From contig NZ_JADBEK010000001.1 in NCBI RefSeq assembly GCF_014873145.1, positions 4,526,001 through 4,590,000 of the forward strand: a stretch of 64,000 bases of DNA. The letters are read 5' to 3'. This document shows, piece by piece, positions 36,062-44,782 of the stretch (its first letter is position 1; each line of letters opens with the position of its first letter). A model generated the notes under the pieces. The model searched no databases, had not been told where the DNA came from, and saw only the letters and a program-made list of their open reading frames with translations. The stretch comes from Nonomuraea angiospora (GTDB lineage: Bacteria > Actinomycetota > Actinomycetes > Streptosporangiales > Streptosporangiaceae). The position numbers were made by a program, and so were the translations under genes.

Positions 36062-37270
36062 TCAGACGTCCCAGGTGACCGGGAGGCTCTTGACCCCGTA
36101 GATGTCCGCGGTCTCCGGGCGCAGACTGACCTCTTCAGCCGGTACGGCCAGGCGCAGCGTGGGGAAGCGATTGAGCAGCGCGGGAAGCGCGACGCGCAGC
36201 TCGACGCGGGCGAGCTGCTGGCCCAGGCACTGGTGGATGCCGTGGCTGAAGGCCAGGTGCCCGCCGTCCTGCCGGCGCAGGTCGAGGGTGTGGGGGTCGG
36301 TGAAACGTTCGGGGTCGCGGTTGGCGGTGGCGAGCGACAGGATGAGCGTCGAGCCGGCCTTGATGGTCTGGCCGCCCAGCTCTACGTCCTCCAGCGCGAC
36401 CCGGGCGAACTGCTTGGCGACGCTCAGGTACCGCAGCAGCTCCTCCACGGCCGGTTCGGTGAGCGTGGGGTCGGCGCGCAGCGCCGCCAGCTGCTCCGGG
36501 TTCTGCAGCAGCGCGAAGGTGCCCAGGGCCAGCATGTTCGCGGTGGTGTCGAACCCGGCCGACAGCAGGATCAGGGCCATGCCCTTCAGCTCCTCGTCGG
36601 TCAGGTCGCTGTCGGTGAGGTCGCTGAGCATGTCGTCGGTGGGGTTGGCGCGCTTGGCGACCACCAGTTCGGCGAGGTACTGCTGGACCGCGGTGTAGGC
36701 CGCGATCAGCTCCTCGTCGCTGACCTCGCCGCCGAGGAACTTGTCGATGTTGTCCTGGAAGGAGCCCCGGTCCTCGTACGGCACGCCCAGCAGCTCACAG
36801 ATGATGACGGCGGGGATGGGCTTGGCGAACGCGGTCACCAGATCCGCCGACGGCCCGGCCTTCTCCATCGCGTCCAGGTGCTCGGCGGTGACCTGCTCGA
36901 CGCGCTCGGTCAGCAGCCGCATCCGCCGCACGGTGAACTTGCCCACCAGCGGCTTGCGATAGCGGGAGTGCTGCGGCTCGTCCATAAGCAGAAACTCGCC
37001 GGGCGGCGCCGGAGGGAGCTCGATGTCACCGTATTCGCTGTAGTCGATCAGCGGATGGTGGCGCATGAGCTCCTTGCGCGAGCTGAACCGAGGGTCGGCC
37101 AGGACCGACCGGACCAGGTCGAAACCGGTGACCAGCCAGCCCTGATGTCCGTCGGGGAAGGGGTAGGGCGTGATGGGGCTGTGCTCGCGGGTCTGGATCA
37201 GCTCCTTGGGCGGGTCGAAGGGGCAGCCGGGCTGACGCGCGGTCGGCATCTTGGTGAGGGGGATTTCCAT
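36062..37270 (-). CDS. Cytochrome P450 (bacterial class I, CYP105/CYP107-like)
   Basis: A 402-residue soluble P450 monooxygenase. It has the I-helix ILLSAGFDTTANMLALG, the ExxR motif EELLRYLSV, TANRDPERFTDPHTLDLRR and the haem-binding loop LAFSHGIHQCLGQQLARVEL with the Cys thiolate. ATG 37270 is chosen because AGAGG lies seven bases upstream; upstream ATGs are too close to it. No ferredoxin gene is adjacent, so redox partners are encoded elsewhere. Substrate unknown; the isolated setting does not indicate a biosynthetic cluster. Confidence 0.92.
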   Translation of the reverse strand: MEIPLTKMPTARQPGCPFDPPKELIQTREHSPITPYPFPDGHQGWLVTGFDLVRSVLADPRFSSRKELMRHHPLIDYSEYGDIELPPAPPGEFLLMDEPQHSRYRKPLVGKFTVRRMRLLTERVEQVTAEHLDAMEKAGPSADLVTAFAKPIPAVIICELLGVPYEDRGSFQDNIDKFLGGEVSDEELIAAYTAVQQYLAELVVAKRANPTDDMLSDLTDSDLTDEELKGMALILLSAGFDTTANMLALGTFALLQNPEQLAALRADPTLTEPAVEELLRYLSVAKQFARVALEDVELGGQTIKAGSTLILSLATANRDPERFTDPHTLDLRRQDGGHLAFSHGIHQCLGQQLARVELRVALPALLNRFPTLRLAVPAEEVSLRPETADIYGVKSLPVTWDV

Positions 37271-38208
37271 GGTCATTCCTCTCATCGGCCTAGGTTCAGG
37301 TCGAGACATCGTGATCAGGGGCTGAATGGAAGCGATGACGCTGGTCAGCCATCAGCAGCGGGTTTCTCTCACCGGTGAGCAGGTCGTCCGGGGGGCCGGC
37401 AGCGTGGCCAACACGTTCGCTGCCGGGGTCTTCCCCAGCGCCGCCGGGCTCGGGCAGGGCGAAGATCGTGCCGCTCTGGACATCCGGGTCGATGCCGTCG
37501 AGCACGGGGCCGTGATGGCTGAGCCGTTCATGGGATCCACCATCGCCGACCGCGCTGACATCAGACCGTTGCCGGGCTGACACGGCCGCTGACACGGCAC
37601 CGCATCAGACCTGATCGCCGCCGGGGCCCTCCTCTGGCCTGGCAGGCTGCCCGACGCCTACATCAAGGATCTCTGGCGCCCGAGATTTCCGACACCTCAC
37701 CCGGATGCGGCTCCCACGGCGACCCCGGGGAACAACGGCGCAGGCATCCAGATCCGGCTCGGCGACGTCACGCCATCAACCTGCGCGATGTCCGGGCCGG
37801 CATGAAGCCCGAACGGCGGCACATGCGCGCACAATACAGCAGAGCCACCGTCACCTCGGCGGCATCCCCGGCCTCAACGGCATCCCAGCCTGGGCAGCCT
37901 CCCGACCTGGGCAGCCTCCCGACCTGGGCAGCTTCCCGACCTGGGCAGCCTCCCGACCTGGGCAGCCTCCCGACCTGGGCAGCCTCCTAGCCGCGGCGGC
38001 ATCCCCGGCCACAACGGCACCCCAGCCTGGACAGCCTCCCGACCTGGGCAGCCTCCCAGCTGCGGCGGCATGCTCGGCCGTGCCTCCTACCGCGCCGACG
38101 CCGAAGGCAACCAGCCCATCAACCGGCTCAGCACCGCCGACGAGATCGCCCCAACCGTCCTACGTCCACCCGGGACGGCCACCTCCAGTCAGGCGGCGAG
38201 GGACCCCC
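37271..38208. other. Gene-poor accessory interval with tandem repeats
   Basis: About 940 bp upstream of the P450 gene and downstream of the M20 peptidase. Open frames at 37296-37600 on both strands lack ribosome sites and recognisable domains, and 37570-37860 reads as decayed sequence in all frames. The interval ends in the repeat array at 37857-38060. It may be a remnant of lost genes. Confidence 0.45.
37857..38060. repeat. 17-bp tandem repeats inside a duplicated 50-bp block
   Basis: CTGGGCAGCCTCCCGAC is repeated directly six times from 37890 to 37990; the third copy has one change and the sixth is cut. A 50-bp block beginning CGGCGGCATCCCCGGCC occurs at 37857-37906 and again at 37994-38043, each running into the 17-bp unit. 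17 bp is not a multiple of three, so the array is not selected as protein. Confidence 0.9.
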
Positions 38209-39279
38209 TCACGCTCCACGACGGACGGCTTCGATCAGGGCGCGGAGGAGGGCGGTGCGCCGGGGCATCTCGGCGACGATGACGTGCTCGTCGTCCGCGT
38301 GCGCCCCGCCGCCCACCGCGCCCAGCCCGTCGAGGGTCGGGCAGCCGACTCCCGCAGTGAAGTTGCCGTCCGAGGCGCCGCCCACCGAGGCCGAGGTCAG
38401 CGGGCCCACTCCGAGGTCCGACGCCAGCTCCTGCGCCAACGCGTACAGCGAGGCCGACATCGCGCTCTCGAGCGGCGGCCGGTTGGCGCCGCCGAGGATC
38501 TCCAGGCGGGTGCCGGGCAGGACAGGCCGGAGCGCGTGGAAGGCCGCGTCGACCCGATCCTGCTCCGACATCTCAGCCACGCGCACGTCCACCGAGACCG
38601 AGGCCGCGGCGGGGACGGTGTTGCGTGCCGTGCCGCCCGACAAGACCGTCGGCGTGACAGTGGTGGCCCCGGCGCCCATGGCGGCGATGGCCAGGATCTG
38701 GTGAGCCAGCTCGATCGCGGCGTTCAGCCCCTTCTCGGGCTCTAGCCCGGCGTGCGCGGCCCGGCCCCGGACGTTGACGGTGTAGAGGGCGGTGCCCTTG
38801 CGGGTCGTCTTCAGCGCGCCGCCGTCGGCGCTCGCCTCCATGACGAACGCGGCGGCCAGCCCGCGGGCAGTCTCCTTGATCAGCTCAGCCGAGGTACGCG
38901 AGCCGCACTCCTCGTCACCGTTGACCAGCAGGGTGACGCCGTCGAGCGAGCTGAGCCCGGCCAGCGCGTGGAACGTCTGCACCAGCCCCGCCTTCATGTC
39001 GAACACCCCGGGCCCGCGTGCCACGCCGTCCACCACGGACCAAGGGTGGGTGGCGAGGGTGCCGATCGGCCAGACGGTGTCGTGGTGACACAGCAGGAAC
39101 ACCTTGGGGGTGCCGAACGTCCAGCGCAGGTGCGTGACGCCGTCGATCACGAGGAACTCGGGCTGTGTGCCCAGGTAGCGGGCGCCCATCGCCGCCACGA
39201 TCTTCGCGCTGCGGGCAACGGCTTCCAGGTCGTGGGTGAAGGACTCGCACAACACCAGCTCTTCGAGATCCTCGATCAT
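38209..39279 (-). CDS. M20-family zinc carboxypeptidase (CPG2-like)
   Basis: A 356-residue di-zinc exopeptidase. Metal and catalytic residues are visible in LLCHHDTVWPIG, GPGVFDMKAG, NGDEECGS (catalytic Glu and ligand Glu) and the C-terminal GGGAHADDEHVIV. The dimerisation domain (about 165-275) has the usual GRAAHAGLEPEKGLNA. It would remove Glu- or other C-terminal residues, or act on N-acyl amino acids. ATG 39279 follows GGAGGGATGGC. It is in the same orientation as the M19 dipeptidase 595 bp upstream, suggesting shared dipeptide use. Confidence 0.92.
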   Translation of the reverse strand: MIEDLEELVLCESFTHDLEAVARSAKIVAAMGARYLGTQPEFLVIDGVTHLRWTFGTPKVFLLCHHDTVWPIGTLATHPWSVVDGVARGPGVFDMKAGLVQTFHALAGLSSLDGVTLLVNGDEECGSRTSAELIKETARGLAAAFVMEASADGGALKTTRKGTALYTVNVRGRAAHAGLEPEKGLNAAIELAHQILAIAAMGAGATTVTPTVLSGGTARNTVPAAASVSVDVRVAEMSEQDRVDAAFHALRPVLPGTRLEILGGANRPPLESAMSASLYALAQELASDLGVGPLTSASVGGASDGNFTAGVGCPTLDGLGAVGGGAHADDEHVIVAEMPRRTALLRALIEAVRRGA

Positions 39280-39360
39280 GCCATCCCTCCGTAGAGCTCG
39301 CGCTTCATACCGTTTCCTCTCCGCAGCCGTCCCCTCGCACCGGCCCGATCGCCATCCGAG

Positions 39361-39880
39361 AAGGGGATGAAGGGGGTGATGCACAGGCCGGCGACCCACC
39401 ACCCGCTCACTCAGATCCGCAGAAAGCGGTGCATGCTCCCGCCGACCGAACCGGCTCCGCCCAGGAACCGGCGCACGCTGCCGCCAATGCCATCAATCGC
39501 TCACCCAGGAGATCGCGAACTCCGCCGCCCACTCCACCGACCACTCGCCCAAGCAGCACACCCGCCGCCACCGACCGAACCAGCCCCCACCCAGGAACCA
39601 GCCCACCTGTCCGCCAACGCCATCAATCGCTCACCCAGGAGACGGCACACACCGTCACCCGCTCCACCGACCACTCGCCAAGCAGCACGCCCGCTGCCAG
39701 GGATCCCCACCAGCTCCCACTCGGGGAGCAGCACGCCTTGCCGCCAACACCATCAGTCGCTCGCCCAGGAGACGGCACCGGCCGCCATCCACTCCACCTG
39801 CTACTTACCCGGAAAGCGGTGCCCGCTGCCGCCAACCGGCCCTGCTATTTCCCGGAGGCGACGCACGCCGCCGATCACGC
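39361..39880. repeat. 130-bp tandem repeats derived from the 3' end of the dipeptidase gene
   Basis: CATCAATCGCTCACCCAGGA or its variant starts at 39491, 39621 and 39751, exactly 130 bp apart. The next register, 39881, is the last coding segment of the M19 gene (CAGTTGCTCGTCCAGGA). GAAAGCGGTGC at 39422 and 39812 is 390 bp (three periods) apart. Each unit contains three degenerate subunits of about 43 bp whose minus-strand translation recalls the gene's C-terminus GGNVHRFLDEQ (for example IGGSVRRFL and VGGSMHRFL). The array occupies the 595-bp gap between the M19 and M20 genes. Confidence 0.85.
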
Positions 39881-40903
39881 CAGTTGCTCGTCCAGGAACC
39901 GGTGCACGTTGCCGCCGATGATCTTCGTGACGTCCTTCTCCGGGAGGCCGCGGGCGAGCAGGCCCTCGGTGACCATGGGCAGGCCCGAGGGACCCGCCAA
40001 CCCCGGGATCGCCGACTTCGGGTTGACGCCCCTCGCGTTGAGGCCCTCGCAGCACGGCGGTGTCAGGTCGTCCATGACCTCTCGGATGAAGTCGGGGCCG
40101 AGCCCGACGTGGTCGATCCCGGCGACGGACACGATGTGCTCGATGTGGTCGAGCAGGCGGTCGAGGGTCATGTCCTCCTCGCGCTCGGCGAGGAAGGGGG
40201 CGAAGAAGTTGACGCAGATCACGCCACCCGTGGCGGCCACCGCGCGAAGCTGGTCGTCGGTGAGGTTGCGGTGGTGGTCGCGCAGCGCCCTGGCGGCGGA
40301 GTGGGTGGCCATGACTGGTCTGGTGGCCAGCTCCAGGACGTGCGCCACGCCGGAGGCGCCCAGGTGGGAGACGTCGAAGACGATGCCGAGCCGCTCCATC
40401 TCCTCCAGCGCCGCGATGCCGTGGGAGGTCAGGCCGCTGCCCGTGGCGTCCTCACCGCTGCCGTCGGCCAGCGGCGTGCGCCCGAAGTGGGCGATGGACG
40501 CCACTCGTACGCCGAGGCGGTGAACGGTCGAGATCAGCTCGACGTCGGCGTCGATGCCCGGCATGCTCTCCAGCGCGATCACCAGCGCGATCTTGCCCTC
40601 GTCGAGCGTGCGGTCGATGTCGGCCGCGTTGAGGCAGATCCGGACGTGCTCGGCATTTCCCTCGGCCAGCACGTGCGCACACTCGATCATGCGCAGCGTC
40701 TGCCTCAGCGCGCCCTCCGGCCGATATTGGTCGTCGATGAAGACCGGCAGGATCTGCAGATCGACCCCGCCCTCGACGAGCTGGGGCAGCCATCTCTCCC
40801 GGAAGAACGAGGCCCACTGCTGAGGCGGCCGCGCGGAGACGGCCATGAGCAGGTCGTTGTGGGTATCGGCCACGACTGCGCGCCGGTGGAGGGAAAGCTT
40901 CAT
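39875..40903 (-). CDS. M19-family membrane-dipeptidase-like metallopeptidase
   Basis: A 342-residue zinc dipeptidase of the renal dipeptidase family. Ligand segments are VADTHNDLL (His/Asp), IALESMPGID (bridging Glu), FDVSHLGASG and ATHSAARAL (His). The C-terminal EKDVTKIIGGNVHRFLDEQ is the family's conserved end. ATG 40903 gives the usual N-terminus MKLSLHRRAVVADTHND; its ribosome site is weak. It probably splits dipeptides, including D-amino-acid dipeptides, and works with the downstream M20 enzyme. Confidence 0.9.
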   Translation of the reverse strand: MKLSLHRRAVVADTHNDLLMAVSARPPQQWASFFRERWLPQLVEGGVDLQILPVFIDDQYRPEGALRQTLRMIECAHVLAEGNAEHVRICLNAADIDRTLDEGKIALVIALESMPGIDADVELISTVHRLGVRVASIAHFGRTPLADGSGEDATGSGLTSHGIAALEEMERLGIVFDVSHLGASGVAHVLELATRPVMATHSAARALRDHHRNLTDDQLRAVAATGGVICVNFFAPFLAEREEDMTLDRLLDHIEHIVSVAGIDHVGLGPDFIREVMDDLTPPCCEGLNARGVNPKSAIPGLAGPSGLPMVTEGLLARGLPEKDVTKIIGGNVHRFLDEQLA

Positions 40904-41418
40904 GCGATGGACGTTATCGCGAGGGCTGGACCTGCTCCAATGCACCCTGAGTCCGATTTTTTGGATCACTTGTACGACTGTGGGTTGAGTTTCAAGTGTG
41001 CCCGGTGGGGAACGGTGGGCGCCCGGTCAGGCACCCACCGTGCGCGGCGATGGGTAATGGGCGAGCAGGTGCATGAGGTGCTGGTCGAATGCACGCGGCC
41101 AGGCTGGGCGATGATGACGACCTGGGCCGAGCGGACTTGGCCGGGCCGAACCCCCTGGGCATCTCCTGGGCCGCGATAGGGCAGGTGCGCCGCGCTGCAG
41201 CCACGCCGCCGAAGGTGTCGTCGCCGCAGCAGTGGCGTCGCCGTTGGCCGTGGCCCGTGGCGCCGCCGCCAGGAGTGGCGTCGCGGTTGCGAGTGGCGTT
41301 ACGGGAAGCGTGCCGTTGCCAGTGGCATCGGCGGTTGCCAGAGGCGCAGCCGTTGCCCGTGGAGTCCCGTTGGGAGTGGCGTCGCCGCCGGAGTTCGTTC
41401 AGGGTCGGGTGAGCCCGG
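40904..41418. other. Gene-free interval with a recurring 12-bp motif
   Basis: About 515 bp without a recognisable gene. From 41243 to 41380 the motif GTTGCCAGTGGC or a close variant occurs six times (starts 41243, 41286, 41315, 41334, 41352, 41369) with spacings shrinking from 43 to 17 bp. The translated frames are low-complexity Val/Ala/Arg and do not look like protein under selection. Confidence 0.55.
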
Positions 41419-42003
41419 TCAGGTGTCCTCGTGCGACTCCGGCCAGCCGGATTCGAGCAGGTCGAAGATGGCGTTCATCGCCGCCAGGGGGTCGGGCTCC
41501 ACGCCCGCTAGCTCCGGAATCTCCAGGACATAGCGGGCGAGCGCGCGGACGGTCATGTCGGAGGGGTCGCGGCCGCTCTCGGCGGCGATCGCCTCGGCCA
41601 GGGGGCCCTCGCCGGCTATCCAGAGCCTGCGTGAGTACTCCCGCAGGGCGGGCGTGCTGACGATCAGGTCGCGCTTGGCCCGCAGGTCGGGCGGCAGATC
41701 GGCGGTGAAGGGCCCGCGGCCCGCCAGGCAGCGGCGCAGGGCTTCCAGTACGGACTGACCTGCGGGCCGGTCGCGGACCGCGGCGGCCAGCCAGACGTGT
41801 CGTTCCGCCCCGTCGTCGAAGATCAGCGCTTCCTTGCCGTCCGGCACGTGCGCGAACAACGTGGCGATGGAGACGTCCGCCTCGTCGGCGATCTGGGCGA
41901 CGGTGACGCCGTCGTACCCGTGCTCGGAGAACAGCCGCAACGCGGCGGCCGACAACGCCCGGCGGGTCTGCACCTTCTTGCGCTCCCGGCGCCCCATCTC
42001 CAT
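41419..42003 (-). CDS. TetR-family regulator divergent from an SDR gene
   Basis: A 194-residue regulator with an N-terminal helix-turn-helix (GYDGVTVAQIADEADVSIATLFAHVPDGKEALI, about residues 29-61). The remainder is a helical ligand domain without a recognised subfamily. It is transcribed away from the SDR gene across a 94-bp region containing an inverted repeat, so it probably represses that gene and itself. Confidence 0.88.
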   Translation of the reverse strand: MEMGRRERKKVQTRRALSAAALRLFSEHGYDGVTVAQIADEADVSIATLFAHVPDGKEALIFDDGAERHVWLAAAVRDRPAGQSVLEALRRCLAGRGPFTADLPPDLRAKRDLIVSTPALREYSRRLWIAGEGPLAEAIAAESGRDPSDMTVRALARYVLEIPELAGVEPDPLAAMNAIFDLLESGWPESHEDT

Positions 42004-42017
42004 GGCCCCATCGTAGC

Positions 42018-42076
42018 GAAACCTGGATCGCCTATGAATTCAGAATGACTATAGTTTCAGAGTCAGTTCAGGTTTC
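42018..42076. promoter_or_regulatory. Divergent TetR/SDR control region
   Basis: GAAACCTG (42018-42025) and CAGGTTTC (42069-42076) are perfect 8-bp inverted repeats 43 bp apart. Between them lie palindromes TGAATTCA (42035-42042) and ACTATAGT (42048-42055); the latter gives a TATAGT -10 on both strands. On the minus strand TTGAAA (42078-42073) is a plausible -35. The layout suits a shared divergent promoter controlled by the adjacent TetR protein. Confidence 0.55.
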
Positions 42077-42097
42077 AATAGAGACAAGGAGCCCGCC

Positions 42098-43036
42098 ATG
42101 TCCCCCTGGGATGTACGACGCCTGCCGCCCGCCGACGGCAAGCACTTCCTCGTCACCGGCGGCAACGCCGGCATCGGGTACTTCGTCGCCGAACAACTCG
42201 CCGGCACCGGCGCCACCGTCATCCTCGGCAGCCGTGACACCGCCAAGGCCGAAGCCGCGAGGGCCTCGATCCGCGCCCGCGTCCCCGGCGCGCACGTACG
42301 GCACATCCGCCTGGACCTCGCCGATCTCTCCTCGCTCAAAGCCTCGGCGGACGCCCTGCGGCTGGAGAGGCTGGACGCGGTGGTCTGCAACGCCGGACTG
42401 CTGCTCGACCAGCCGCAGCGGCAGGTCACCGGAGACGGCAACGAGTTGATGTTCGCCACCAACCATCTGGGGCACTTCGCGCTGATCCACTGGCTCATGC
42501 CCCTGCTCATGGCCACGCCCGCGAGCCGCGTCGTCACCACCGGCAGCTTCACCGCCAAGTCCGAGAGCCTGGACCTCGACGATCTCCAGAGCACGCGCGA
42601 CTACCGGCCCAAACGCACCTACGCGCGGTCCAAGCTCGCGCAGATGCTCTTCGGCTTCGAGCTCGACCGCCGCCTGCGTGCCGCCGGCAGCACGACGCTG
42701 AGCGTGGTCACCCATCCCGGCGGCGCGCTCGACTCCCTCACACCGGCCCGCCCGCCGCTCCACCTGCCCACCACCGGCGAACGGCTGCGCGGCCTGCCCG
42801 CCGGCCTCCTTCTCCAGGGCAAGGAGGCCGCCGCCTGGCCCGCCGTCCGGGCCGTCCTCGACCCGTCCGTACGCGGCGGCCAGCTATGGGGACCCCGGGT
42901 CTTCGGGATCCGCGGCCTGCCCGCCCTCGAACCCGTACGCGGCCACCTGGCCGACGCCGAACTCGCGGCCCGCGTGTGGACCGCCGGCTCCGCCCTGACC
43001 GGCCTCGACCCGAGCCCTCCAGCGGCATGGCAATAG
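42098..43036 (+). CDS. Short-chain dehydrogenase/reductase
   Basis: A 312-residue SDR of the retinol/WW-domain-oxidoreductase-like type. It has the cofactor motif VTGGNAGIGYFVAEQLA, an NADP-favouring LGSRD, DAVVCNAG (NAG motif), a catalytic Ser in VVTTGSFTAKS and the YxxxK motif in TYARSKLAQML. AAGGAG precedes the ATG. Substrate unknown. The nearby TetR gene probably controls it. Confidence 0.9.
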   Translation: MSPWDVRRLPPADGKHFLVTGGNAGIGYFVAEQLAGTGATVILGSRDTAKAEAARASIRARVPGAHVRHIRLDLADLSSLKASADALRLERLDAVVCNAGLLLDQPQRQVTGDGNELMFATNHLGHFALIHWLMPLLMATPASRVVTTGSFTAKSESLDLDDLQSTRDYRPKRTYARSKLAQMLFGFELDRRLRAAGSTTLSVVTHPGGALDSLTPARPPLHLPTTGERLRGLPAGLLLQGKEAAAWPAVRAVLDPSVRGGQLWGPRVFGIRGLPALEPVRGHLADAELAARVWTAGSALTGLDPSPPAAWQ

Positions 43037-43133
43037 CGGACCTCACCCGGCGAGGGCCGCGGCCCGACCCCGGCCGGCATGGCACCGCGGAACGCCGAAA
43101 GCACGACGAGGACGGCGCCCGCACCCGGAGAGC

Positions 43134-44072
43134 TCATGGCCTGGCCCGGCCCTCGACCAGGGCGGCGAAGCCGTCGAGATGGCGCGCGAGGCTGTACTCG
43201 AACAATCCGTCCAGGTCCGACACCGTCTCCTCCGCAATCGTGGCCAACAGCGGAAATCGTCCGCTGTTGAGGAGTTCGTCGGCGCGGTTGCGTTGCGCGA
43301 GCCACCACCGGTCGAGGGGCACACCGGTCTCCTGCTCCGCCTCGACCTCGTCCGCCATCGACAGGGCGACGGTGATGACCAGTCCGTGCAGCGCGAGCGC
43401 CTCCCGGATGGACGTCTCCATGGGCAGGCCGAGCCCGTCGAGCGCACGCAGGGTCCATTCGGTGTGGGCCATCATGTTGGGCACGAGCAGCGGGCGCGTG
43501 AACGAGACGGCCCTGGGCAGCCAGAGGTGTCGCCGTACGAGCTGCCATTGCCGGCGGGAGATCAGCTCGAGTTTGGCCCGCCAGCCGTCCGGCCCGGGCA
43601 CGGGGAGCTCCGGTTCGCCGAAGACTTCGTCGACCATGTGCGTCACCAGCTCGTCCTTGTTCTCCACGTGCCGGTACAGCGACATCGGACCCGCGCCGAG
43701 CTCGGCCGCGAGCCGCCGCATGGACACGGCGTCGAGCCCCTCGACGTCGGCGATCTTGATGGCGGTGCGGAGCAGGTGCTCGCGGTTGAGCGCCTGCTTG
43801 GGGACGCCTGCCTGCCGCGGCCTCGGCGGCACGGCCGGCTGATCGCGGGTCGTGCCCGAGCTGACCACCGCGCCGGAGCCGACCTTGGTCTCGACCAGCC
43901 CTTCGTCGCGCAGCGCCGCCATCACCTTGGTCGCGGTGGCGAGCGCGACGCCCCATCGCTGGGCGATCTGCCGGATGGACGGCATGCGATCGCCGGGCCG
44001 CAGGGCGCCGCTCAGGATCCGGGCGCGGATCTCCGCGACGATCCGCTGATAGGGCGGAGCCGTTCGCTCCAT
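43134..44072 (-). CDS. GntR-TetR double DNA-binding regulator
   Basis: A 312-residue regulator with two DNA-binding domains. Residues about 1-72 form a GntR winged helix (PPYQRIVAEIRARILSGALRPGDRMPSIRQIAQRWGVALATATKVMAALRDEGLV). After a Pro-rich linker, residues about 95-145 form a TetR helix-turn-helix (VEGLDAVSMRRLAAELGAGPMSLYRHVENKDELV), followed by a TetR C-terminal domain. GGAGG lies before the ATG. It is divergent from the acetyltransferase gene with a repeated operator between them, which it probably recognises. Confidence 0.9.
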   Translation of the reverse strand: MERTAPPYQRIVAEIRARILSGALRPGDRMPSIRQIAQRWGVALATATKVMAALRDEGLVETKVGSGAVVSSGTTRDQPAVPPRPRQAGVPKQALNREHLLRTAIKIADVEGLDAVSMRRLAAELGAGPMSLYRHVENKDELVTHMVDEVFGEPELPVPGPDGWRAKLELISRRQWQLVRRHLWLPRAVSFTRPLLVPNMMAHTEWTLRALDGLGLPMETSIREALALHGLVITVALSMADEVEAEQETGVPLDRWWLAQRNRADELLNSGRFPLLATIAEETVSDLDGLFEYSLARHLDGFAALVEGRARP

Positions 44073-44096
44073 GGGGCCTCCGATCCATCGGCAACT

Positions 44097-44129
44097 GTAC
44101 TAGTTCACTCCATACAGTACTAGTTCACT
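44097..44129. promoter_or_regulatory. Two direct repeats GTACTAGTTCACT, 20 bp apart
   Basis: The 13-mer occurs at 44097-44109 and 44117-44129, exactly 20 bp start to start (about two helical turns), in the 107-bp gap between the GntR-TetR gene and the acetyltransferase gene. Each repeat contains the palindrome ACTAGT. For the rightward gene TACTCT (44168-44173) is a -10 candidate six bases before the ATG, suggesting a leaderless mRNA. Confidence 0.65.
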
Positions 44130-44179
44130 TATTTGCCGCAAAAGCGCCATAAAGACGGCCATCTCAATACTCTGTACGC

Positions 44180-44782
44180 ATGACAGTTGATACGCCGTAC
44201 GCATCCGTGCGGCAGGCGGACGGAGCGGACGAGCAGGCGGTGTTGGACGTCCTCACCGAGGCGTTCATGAACGATCCGCTCGCCTGCTGGCTCTTCCCCG
44301 AGGCGAGCGAACGCGGCCGGCTCCAGTCGCACTTCTACCGCCACCTGCTCGCCCATCCCACCGCCGAGGCGTACCTGATCGGCGGGCGCGCAGGCGCCTC
44401 GCTGTGGCTGGCGCCGGCCGCGGACCGGACGCCGACGGACGACGCGCCCGAAGCGGACCAGGAAGCGGTCTTCGGCGAGAACGGAGCACGGCTGCGGGCC
44501 GTGGGCGAGGCGCTGGCCCGACGGCACCCCGACCACGAACCGCACCTCTACCTCGCGTGCATGGGGGTGGCCGGCGGGCGGCAGGGCGCCGGACTCGGTA
44601 CGGCGATGCTGCGGCACCGGCTGGAACGGGCGGACGCCGACGGGCTCGCCGCGTACCTGGAGGCGAGTTCGCCCCGCAGCCGCGACCTCTACCTGCGGCA
44701 CGGGTTCGAGGATCTCGGCGAACCGGTACGCGTGGCGGACAGCCCGCTCCTGTGGCCGATGTGGCGCCGGCCGCGCCCCTGA
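44180..44782 (+). CDS. GNAT-family N-acetyltransferase
   Basis: A 200-residue acetyltransferase that transfers acetyl from acetyl-CoA to an unknown amine. The acetyl-CoA-binding loop is in LACMGVAGGRQGAGLGTAMLRHRLERAD, and the C-terminal YLEASSPRSRDLYLRHGFEDLGE is typical of the family. The N-terminal third (VRQADGADEQAVLDVLTEAFMNDPLACWLFP) matches streptothricin/puromycin-acetyltransferase-like GNATs. No ribosome site is seen. It probably belongs to the regulon of the adjacent GntR-TetR protein. Confidence 0.88.
   Translation: MTVDTPYASVRQADGADEQAVLDVLTEAFMNDPLACWLFPEASERGRLQSHFYRHLLAHPTAEAYLIGGRAGASLWLAPAADRTPTDDAPEADQEAVFGENGARLRAVGEALARRHPDHEPHLYLACMGVAGGRQGAGLGTAMLRHRLERADADGLAAYLEASSPRSRDLYLRHGFEDLGEPVRVADSPLLWPMWRRPRP

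Noticed and set aside
37296..37600. Small open frames on both strands after the P450 gene
   Set aside because: No domain, ribosome site or conserved context; left as non-coding or decayed sequence.
37890..37990. Possible CRISPR array
   Set aside because: The 17-bp units follow each other with no spacers and there are no cas genes.
39361..39880. Insertion-sequence ends or a transposon remnant between the M20 and M19 genes
   Set aside because: No terminal inverted repeats or transposase fragments; the sequence is explained by tandem repeats related to the M19 gene end.
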